Source: Altica lythri (lineage: Eukaryota; Arthropoda; Insecta; Coleoptera; Chrysomelidae). From it: DNA of 64,000 nt. Every line of letters begins with the position of its first letter. The first letter of the stretch is position 1. Shown here piece after piece: positions 56,701 to 64,000 of the stretch. The position numbers and the translations under genes are program-made. The stretch covers positions 42,269,074 to 42,333,073 of the forward strand of contig OZ034804.1 in assembly GCA_964028335.1 (NCBI GenBank), written 5' to 3'. The notes beneath the pieces were generated by a model, which had not been told where the DNA came from, made no database searches, and was given only the letters and a program-made list of their open reading frames with translations.

Positions 56701-59700
56701 TTCTTAACTTTATCTAATTCTTTTTGATTTAATTCTAAACCATCTTCTAGTATTTGTTTTTCTTCAGTTACTTTTAACATTTCGTTAGAGACATCTTCTA
56801 GTTGTTTTAACAGTAACATTTTTTCTTGTGAAAGATGATCTATAGTACTCATCATATCAGTTTTTTCTTTGGATAATCTATCAACTATTTCGAATATATC
56901 TTTATGTTCTTGTGATATTTTTTCTAATAATTCTATTTTATCATCTAATTCTTGTTTTATTTCTTTACAAGAGTCTTCTAGTATAATAACATTTTTAGAT
57001 TTTTCTTCTAAATCATTAGAAACTGCTGTTAATTTACCAAGAACATCAGTATTTTCGTTTGTTAAGTATTTAACTTTATCTTCCAAATTTTTTATATATT
57101 CCGAAAAATCATAATTTTGTTTCAGTAGATTTTGATGTTTGCTTGAAATATCATTTTTCTCTTTATCTAGTTCATCTTTAACTTGTGATAATTTTTCAAA
57201 TTGTTCTAATAATTTAGTTTTATCGTCGTTAATACGTTTTAATTCTTTTAGAGTATTATCTAATTTATTACAGCTATTATTATTTTCTTCTGTTATTTTA
57301 TCAATATTTTCTTTCATAATTTCTAAAGATTGTGACAACTCTGTATTTGCTTGCAATAGTTGTTTATTTTCATTTATAATATCATCGTTTTCCTTTAAAA
57401 TTTTTTCTAGTTCTTTATTATTAGATTCAAGTGCAGTCAATACTTGTTCTTTTTCCTGTAATATTTTTTGTAATTCGTTATTATTTTGATCTAAAAAGTT
57501 TGATATTATATTTTTTTCCTCTAAAATCTGCTCTTTTTCTGAAATAAGAGTTTCGTTAGTAGATTTTAAACAATTTAAATCGTTTAAATATGCTTGTTTC
57601 TCTTCTGTTAAAGATTGATTTTCGATTATTGATTTCTGTAACTCTTCTTTAATATTTTCAATTATTTTATCTTTCTCCTGTTTCTCTAAAATAATTTTTT
57701 GAATTTCACTTGAAGCGTTTTCTTTTTCTAAACTATAAGCTTCAGAAGTAGTTTTTAAATCATTTAAATATTTTTCTTTGTCTTCTGTAACAATTTTTAG
57801 TTGTGATAAAGTTTTTTCCAATTCTTGTTTGATATTTTGATGTTGAATTTGAAGTTCATTGTAATTAGAAATTGATTCTTCTAGATTTATCTTTTCTTTT
57901 ACAGAATTTTGTAATATAGATTCAAAATTACTGATTTTATTCAATAATGTAACATTTTCATTTTTAACAACTTCCAATTCTTTCGTAGTATTTTCTAACT
58001 GTTCTGAAATATTTACTTTAACTATTTGAAGATCTTTAGTCATATCCATTTGTTGCAATAAAGCTGCTTCAAATTCTTTATTGTTTTTATCTATCGTATC
58101 TGTTAAAATTTTATTTTCTGATTGACAATTAGTTAATTCAATTTCAGTTAAATTTAATTTTTCTAATAAAGCTTCTTTTTCTGAAATAACTTTTTGAAGT
58201 AGTTCAGATTCTTGATTTATTTTTTGTGTTAATAGTTTATTTTCTTTTGCAAAATCATCAATAGCTGATTCTAAATGTTTAGTTACTTGAGAAAGTTTAT
58301 CATTAACTTGAATATTTTCTAGTTTTACAGAATCTAGTTCTATCAATTGGTTTTTATTTTGTAATTCAATTTCTTCGTTAATACTCATTAAGTTTTCAAT
58401 TTCCAATTGTAATATTTTAAATTTGGTCTCGATTTCGTTATTATCTGAATTTGATTTTTCTAATTGTTCTTTACACTGTAAAGATACAGTGTTTCGTTCA
58501 TTACTTTTTCCTACAAGTATTTTAGTAAGGTTTTCTAAATTATGAATTGTTTCTGTAAGTTTTAATGATAGAATATTTTTTTCTTTAATTATATTTTCAA
58601 TATCATCATTATATTTCTTTATTTGACTGGTTAATTCACGTTGTATGGATGATTTCTCATCTACCAATTTATTAATTTCCTCTCTTAAATCTTCACATTG
58701 TTGTTCTAAACGTTGTTTTAAAGTTTTTACATTTACTTCCTCTATATGAAGATGGTTTATTTCTTCAGTCAAACTGATAATTTTATCATTAGCTTCTTGA
58801 AGATTTTTATTTAGAGCATTCTGTTCATTTAATAATGTCGATTTCTCAGATCTTATTTTGTCAAGTTCTTCTAGTAAATCCGTATACTGTTTTTCCAAAT
58901 CTTTATTTATGGCTTTCATAGACGCCTTTTCTGAATTGATATTATTAATAATATCATTCGCTTCTTGAAGTTCTTGACTAAGAACGTTTCTTTCATTTAA
59001 TATGGTACACTTTTCAGTTGAAAGTATGTTTATATCTATTTCTAAATGATTAGAATAACTTTTAGCGTTATGTAGAAGCTCTGTCACTGATTCCTTTTCT
59101 TTATTAACTGCACATACTTGATCCGATAATTGAGTAACTTCTTCTCTAGACTTACCAAGTTCAATTGTAAAATTACTTATTTCTTTATTAAGATTAACAA
59201 TTTGTGATTCGAAATTTTTAATCAGTTTATCAGAGTGTTCTAACTGTAATGTTATGTGAACTTTTTCAATAGAAATTTCATGAAGTTGTTCAGTTAATGT
59301 AGTAACTTTTTCAGTGGAATCTTGTAGTTGATTTGTTAATAGATTTTTGTCATCTTCTAATGAAGATTTTATATCTGTGATTAATATAATTTCATCTTCT
59401 AGATCTTTACAAATTTTATTAGACTGTTCTAGACGTTTACTTAGGATTCTGTTCTCTTCATTAATTTGACATAATTCGTTTCTAATCGATGAAAGTTCCT
59501 TAAGATTATTATTAATTTCATTTTTTTCATCTATTAAAGATGCATTTTTATTTTTAAGTTGGTTAATTTCCTCTTCTAAACTTATCTTGTCTTTGTAAAT
59601 TTGTTTCATTTGTTCTGAAAGTTCAATAACTTTATGATTATTTTCGTCTAGCTGAGCAGTAATATAATTTATTTCACCATCCAATAGAAATTTATCCGAA

Positions 59701-62700
59701 GTTAATTTATTTACTTTTTCTTCCATTTTTTTAGCTATATCATTAGCTTCGTCTAAACGTTTATTTAAATCAATTTTTTCTAAATTTACTTGGTTTATTT
59801 CTACATTAAATTTATCTCTTATATCTTGCAGTTCATTATGAAGTGCATTTCGGTTCATTTCGATAGAAGATTTTTCAGTTGTAAGAGTAGTAATTATTTC
59901 TTTTAAATCTTTAGATTGTGCATTAGCTCTGTCTAAAAGTTCTTGGAATTTTTCTTTTTCTTGTTGACTTATATTTAACTCTTCAGATAATTGATCTAAT
60001 CTATTATTGGCTTCTACAAGTTGATTAGCAATAATATTTTTATCTTCTTTAATAAGAACTATTTTAGAAGTTAGTTCATCGATTTTCTCTTCGCAAGTTA
60101 TTTTTTCTAATCGAGTTTGATTTAATTCTTGGGATAAATCTATGAGTTTCTGATTAACATCCAATAGTTGAATCAAAATACCATTCTTCTCCTCTTTAAG
60201 AATATTTTTTTCATTTGTTAAAATATTCATTTTTTCTGTTATATTTTTATTAACTTGATTAGAATTATCTAAAAGTTCCTTTAAATTACATTTTTCTTTT
60301 TCAATTTGATTTAAATCTTGATACGTTTCATTGAATTTCTTAGTTAACTCTTGAAATTGATTAGTAAGATCAGTTTTTTCTTGTGTAAGTTTAGAGTTTT
60401 CGGCAGTATGTTTAATAACTTCATTATCTAAGTTTTTAGAATGTTTATTAGCCTCATATAACTGGTCATTTAGAGCTTTATTTTCGTTTTGTAGTTGATT
60501 TAACATTTCAGATATATCAATAACCTTTTCATTGCTTTCTTGTAGTTGAATAGTAAGTTTGTTTCTCTCTTCTTCTGTTGCAGACATTTTAGTTGTAAGT
60601 GCAGCAACTTCTTCTTCCAAATTTTGAGATAGTTTATTAGTGGCATTAATAACTTCTTTTAAAATTTCTTTTTCGTCAGTAAGTTGATTTATTGATAATG
60701 TAAAGTAATTGAAATCTTCCTTGAGCTGAGAGAATACATCTTGAACTATAGCTGTGTCATTATTTAAGGGAAGATTAATGTGTTGTTTCAATTCTGTTGA
60801 TATTTTACTAATATCATATATATTTGTTGTCAATCTTTGATTTTCCTGAATAGCATTATTTAAATCCATATTAATCTTCTCCAAATTGTTCTTATTAATA
60901 AATAATAATTCTTGAAGATCTTCTACTTCTTTAAGTTTAAAATCGAAGTCTTGTAACAGTTTCTCATAATTTAAAGTAAATTCTTCTATTTTCCCATTGG
61001 CTGCTTGCAGGTTGTTTTGATATTGACGATTTTCTTCAGTTAATATCGATTTTTCTAAAATAATTGTATTCAATTCATCTTTAATTTTCTTTGTTGATCT
61101 ATTTATTTCATCCAAATCAGTTTTTAATAATTCATTCTCTTTTTGAATTTCTTTTAATTGTATGTCGATCACTGAATGTGCCAAATCTTCAGAAGATTGT
61201 ATTTCGAAACTTTTTGAATGACGATTGAAATTTTTTACACCAAAACTATTTTCTGTTAAGCTATCGTTGTTTGAATTTGTTTTAAGTTCTTTAAGAAGAA
61301 ACTCTAATTCAGTACAGTGGGACTGGAGCTGTTCGTTTTCCAACTGTTGATTGTTATACTTTTCTGTTATGTTCTGAAGATTTTTGTCGGTTTCAATAAA
61401 TTTTTCTAACCAGGATTTACATTGCTGTTCTAAAAATTTTACCTACAACAATAAATAAACATTAAAACATATAAAGATACGATATTTAAAAATTGGTGTA
61501 AAACATTACTGAATATAATATGATAGCAATAAAAAATATTTGTAGAGAAGTGTGCAGTTTTTATATGTTTTAAGGGAAGTAATTGACATGTTTAAAATTC
61601 AACATTATAAGCAATGTTACATAAATATCAAATTTCTTATATCTACCTCAGAATTTTTTATAACCAATTAAGATACCTACTTAAAGTTCCCAAAACCATT
61701 AATTTATTAGGCAAAAAATCATTTTACTGTACAACCAGAATTATAGTACGATTATTGCTTTGATTCGTTGATTACTTTATGTCTGGGTTAACTAAATCCC
61801 TAATAAAAGTAACCCCGACCCGTACCTGTTAGAACCCTAACAAAGAGCAGTACTTAAAATTTATTTGCGATTGTGGAAAGATAATAATTTAATTATTTTA
61901 TGACAAAAAATGACTAAGCATGAAAAAATAGTGACAAAAATAAAAATATATTATAACGGTAGAAATAACTTTGAAACCCTTTCCCAAAATCGCATTTTTC
62001 AAATTTATCTTCACAAATACGTGCAAAATGCAATTCAAACAAGCGGTCGGGGTAGTTTTATTAGGGATTAGGTTAACCCAGTCATAATGTAATCAACGAA
62101 TCAAAGCAATAATCGTACTATATTTCTGGTTGTACTGTACGTAGCGTTTTATAATATGGGATATTTAAAAATTGGGAGAAAAAATTTTAATATTAATCTG
62201 AAGCTTAAGAGTACATATCGTACAAAAATAAAAATGTAAACATGGCAAACATAATAAAATTAAGAAAAAAAGTACATTTTAGACATGTATTTCTAAATAT
62301 AAATATTTCTTACGGATTAAAATGAACTTACTTCTGTCCTTTCTTTATCCCTTTCCAACATTAGTTCCTGATTTTCTTTGTCACACTGTTCAATAATTTG
62401 TTCTAAACTTTCGATTTTAGTTCTAAATATCTTCTGCATATCTCTGTATTCTCCATCTCTAAAATGTGTTGAAACTCTGTTTTCTAATTCAAGTATTTCA
62501 CTTTTTAGGTTTCCAATCTCGACTAACTTTTGTTTAAGTTGCTTTTCTATAATAATTATATAAATAATTATAAAATTTTATGCAAAATAATTAGGTAGTC
62601 TTACCAAGTTTTTTGTTTTTCTCTGTCTCATTCCTAAATTCTTCATTTATGTTATCCTTTTCCTCTTGCAATATCTCCAAATCAATTTTGAGCTTCGAAA

Positions 62701-63386
62701 TCTCCTTATCTTTTTCCATTAATTTGCTGCTTTTTGCAGCAGGCGTTTTTAAAACATCTAACAAAGGACTTCTTGAGATGCTGAAATTATATTGCGGCAA
62801 CCAATTAGAAACTTGTGCTTTATCTTTAATACAGCTGTCAATGATTAAGGTCAATTGACTGTAGGTCAATTTTGTTGTGTCTTGTATTTTCTCTAAGAAG
62901 TTTTTGATGGTTATTTGGGTAAATTCTTTTAGAGTATGGCAAAGTGGCGATGTTAATACGTCTCTTCGATCATATATGCATGTAAAATGCATTAAAAGAG
63001 AAGTAATAGCAATCAAATCCTTTGACGGGATATCGCTAAGATGTACTGTTGCCTTATCAGGTATTTCGAAATGCGAATAATACTGATGCAGTAAGTCAAA
63101 AATGCATGTTAATACATCCGAATCAATTTCCGTGGACTTCTTACTAAAATATTACTTTAATTATAAAACCAATTATTAATTACATCAATTAAACTTACAT
63201 AACTTTTTGAAGGTTACTGAAAAACAATCCATCTCTTAAATCATTCAGTTTTTGGATTGGTTTACATAGTTTTAAACAATTTACCTACAATTTGCAAAAA
63301 AAAAAACAATCAAATAATTTGTTGCTGCTTACATACAAAGAACATACCCAATCTACTAATATTCGTTCCCATATCGGACTTTCCAT
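50507..63386 (-). CDS. mud: Mud, the insect NuMA/LIN-5 orthologue (nine exons, 2460 aa)
   Basis: A spindle-orientation factor: links cortical Pins/LGN-Galphai to dynein and binds microtubules. Exons (minus): 63348-63386, 63199-63284, 62605-63143, 62332-62546, 56202-61442, 53608-53673, 51803-52501, 51334-51594, 50507-50743. Every border is GT-AG and every phase agrees. Residues 1-160 form the hook/CH-like N-terminal domain of NuMA type (WERILVDWVNCLKLCKPI, NDLRDGLFF, then the FLEKI region); about 190-2150 is almost continuous coiled coil; 2255-2275 carries the NLM signature YRNSMLPAHLKSSYPVE, compared with NuMA RNRVCPPHLKTCYPLE; exon 8 is basic with KTPKKAVTPSRIKSF; exon 9 adds a Cys-rich stretch and a hydrophobic C-terminal segment. 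The large size fits Drosophila Mud (about 2500 aa). The single most reliable link is the NLM motif combined with the N-terminal domain. Confidence 0.93.
50967..51170. repeat. Possible 204-bp MITE in the last mud intron
   Basis: GAACGAAGTTCCTT at 50967-50980 is the exact complement of AAGGAACTTCGTTC at 51157-51170. Fourteen perfect bases around 176 bp are suggestive only; no target duplication is visible. Confidence 0.45.
51803..52501 (-). CDS. mud: mud exon 7: RE/RD repeat tract and NLM microtubule/Pins-region motif
   Basis: 233 codons, phase 0. After a last coiled-coil stretch (IEDLRRELSEATRKIRSLE) comes a run of SRESIRDRE-type repeats, encoded by near-identical 18-bp units at 52240-52320. 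A Ser/Thr-rich stretch follows, with two Thr/Ser-Leu-Ser-Arg-Arg type sites, and then the NLM motif before the donor AAG|GTGAAT. The repeats may be variable between individuals. Confidence 0.92.
53608..53673 (-). CDS. mud: mud exon 6: 22-codon microexon
   Basis: TTTTTTAG|TTAAATG...GAAACG|GTAATT encodes LNVYREEIAKERMKLRNG plus HSET. Phase 0 on both sides joins exon 5 (KEKM) to exon 7 (MDYHKTIEDL) without a break. Too short for ORF detection; supported by splice sites, frame and a coiled-coil character continuous with the neighbours. Confidence 0.82.
54852..55782 (+). pseudogene. IS630/Tc1-like transposase pseudogene inside mud intron 5
   Basis: Starts METFSPKKRGVKNSP, shifts frame near 54924, gives HPTLSVQESVERCARMTGIG (helix-turn-helix), shifts again (KKSGRLMKIFDEDTK), then a catalytic half with YLDETWINEGY (first Asp, about 55388-55420) and a 118-codon open frame at 55429-55785 ending with VVVMDNASYHSSR (second Asp) and KQEIINWLSNK. 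The third block with the Glu is missing. The gene is antisense to mud and between its exons 6 and 5. Confidence 0.8.
56202..61442 (-). CDS. mud: mud exon 5: 1747-codon coiled-coil exon
   Basis: A 5241-bp exon, phase 0 at both ends, between TTGTAG|GTAAAA and AAGATG|GTAAGT. It is extremely rich in Glu, Lys, Asn, Leu and Ile, with heptad spacing throughout and no long break, and it contains many loose internal repeats of the LTEEKN / LNEANDI / LSQEKE kind. A rod of this length would span well over 200 nm if fully extended. Strand-opposite open frames inside it are by-products of its composition. Confidence 0.93.
61443..62331. other. mud intron 4, mostly a MITE
   Basis: Non-coding apart from the inverted-repeat element at 61726-62142. 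A copy of GATATTTAAAAATTGG lies on each side of it (61482, 62159), perhaps an old flanking duplication. Confidence 0.5.
61726..62142. mobile_element. MITE with about 97-bp terminal inverted repeats in mud intron 4
   Basis: The left arm (TACTGTACAACCAGAATTAT, then TAGTACGATTATTGCTTTGA and onward to 61825) is complementary to 62046-62142 with about eight mismatches. The roughly 220-bp centre has no ORF. Compact, symmetrical and fairly young. Confidence 0.82.
62605..63143 (-). CDS. mud: mud exon 3: rest of the N-terminal domain and start of the coiled coil
   Basis: 179 whole codons plus split codons at both ends. It has the helical-bundle part (DLIAITSLLMHFTCIYDRRD, LKEFTQITIKNFLEKIQ), then a linker and the first heptads (KEISKLKIDLEILQEEKDN). 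The open frame lacks its own ATG start because it is internal. Confidence 0.9.
63199..63386 (-). CDS. mud: mud exons 1 and 2: start of the hook-like domain
   Basis: Exon 1 (63348-63386) is just 13 codons, MESPIWERILVDW, ending at a GTATGT donor. Exon 2 (63199-63284) follows TTGTAG and reads VNCLKLCKPIQKLNDLRDG. The WVN junction across the intron is the typical hook/NuMA start. Too short to appear as an obvious ORF; found by working backwards from the larger exon. Confidence 0.9.
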
Positions 63387-63892
63387 TTTTTGTCACTAAT
63401 AAAATATCTGTTTAATCAAAAAAGGGCACTTATAAAAACGTGAAAGTATACATAAAGCTTTTTGACGGTTAAATTAAAACTGACCGTTGATGTTATGCGT
63501 TGATCTGTTGACTTGTTTAAATATTTTTCTTCTTCTTTTCTATCTGCCTTAAAACGACTGAAGAGTATACAGCTAAAAGAATTATAAAAATATAGTAGGT
63601 AATAAAATAAATTGAACATTTTAATGCCTTCCTACATGATATTAGATTTAAATATGTATAAAACAGACGTATTGTAAAATCAACAAATGTTTTAATATTA
63701 AATAAAAGAGAAACTGGTTTTACTTTACAGCATAGGTAAAGGCATTTTAGACACTTGTTGATGTTTAGAAATGTCAAAATATCTTTAAATTATATTATCA
63801 AGTTAAAAACGTTTTTATTTTATATGTGTTTTATATTATGTAGTTTTACAAAGTTTTAAAAATTTTCCTAATTTACATTAAGTTTAAAAAAC
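63387..63892. promoter_or_regulatory. Shared promoter region between mud and a divergent gene
   Basis: Only 506 bp separate the mud ATG from the ATG of the gene on the plus strand. Both promoters must lie here or within non-coding first exons. AT-rich; no obvious TATA or CpG feature. Confidence 0.5.
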
Positions 63893-64000
63893 ATGTCTGG
63901 GGATATTACTCAATTTTTAGCAGAGCAAAAAGATTTCATTCGCCAAGCTAAGAGGCAATTAGGATTATTAGAAGATGAAGATGTTACTTTAGAAATAAAA
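63893..64000 (+). CDS. First 36 codons of an unrecognised gene, cut by the window edge
   Basis: ATG at 63893 in a fair context (AAAACATGTC) opens MSGDITQFLAEQKDFIRQAK and continues with a Leu/Glu-rich acidic segment to the last base. Only vague resemblance to the DxFxEEQKxxLA start of CSPP1-type centrosomal proteins; that is a guess. The composition is helical and the frame is unbroken. The position, divergent and close to mud, and the absence of competing frames make it a probable real gene. Confidence 0.6.
   Translation, partial: MSGDITQFLAEQKDFIRQAKRQLGLLEDEDVTLEIK

Noticed and set aside
56869..57489. Plus-strand frames opposite mud exon 5
   Set aside because: Ser/Phe/Leu-rich shadows of a Lys/Glu-rich coiled-coil exon.

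Overview
The window looks like an insect nuclear contig, very AT-rich, intron-rich and full of transposon debris. The evidence is three kinds of thing: an insect-type Mud/NuMA gene, animal-type orthologues of FBXL20, ACSF3 and BORCS7, and a transposon mix of Penelope, Ty3/gypsy, copia, jockey/I-type LINEs, piggyBac, Tc1/mariner and large foldback elements. A beetle is my best guess for the order, but nothing here proves it. There is no bacterial-style operon, CRISPR array, rRNA or recognisable tRNA.

Layout. (1) 1-9 kb is transposon land: a 3'-truncated-by-window Penelope-like RT (minus), a full-length Ty3/gypsy LTR retrotransposon with LTRs I read as identical and a single 1747-aa Gag-Pol ORF (1226-7093, minus), then two decayed LINE pieces. 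(2) 9.2-32.0 kb is one plus-strand gene of nine exons encoding an F-box/LRR protein (FBXL20/FBXL2 type, 482 aa, CAAX end). Its long introns are packed with a Tc1 relic, a LINE-tail tandem array, MITEs, a cluster of palindromic hairpins, an internally deleted piggyBac-like element, a 1.27-kb foldback and several LINE fragments. (3) 32-40.8 kb is intergenic: a scrambled copia remnant, a decayed chimeric partial copy of mud, another inverted-repeat element and a mariner scrap. (4) 40.9-45.9 kb is ACSF3 (minus, five exons, 576 aa, mitochondrial malonyl-CoA synthetase), with LINE fragments in two introns. (5) 46.3-46.6 kb is BORCS7 (minus, two exons, 105 aa). (6) 47-49.5 kb holds LINE and DDE-transposase relics. 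(7) 50.5-63.4 kb is mud (minus, nine exons, 2460 aa by my reconstruction), with an IS630/Tc1-like transposase pseudogene and a 417-bp inverted-repeat MITE in its introns. (8) From 63,893 the first 36 codons of an unrecognised divergent gene run off the right edge.

All four host genes were assembled by hand from ORF, GT-AG and phase agreement. Every junction I chose keeps the reading frame, and the lengths of ACSF3 and BORCS7 equal those I recall for the human proteins. The genes belong to unrelated systems: ubiquitin ligase adaptor, mitochondrial fatty-acid synthesis, lysosome positioning, and spindle orientation. They show no sign of working together. I found no convincing new multi-gene system. 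The most unusual things are the chimeric mud pseudogene, the predicted membrane anchor encoded by the last mud exon, and the dense set of unrelated long inverted repeats in the FBXL20 introns.
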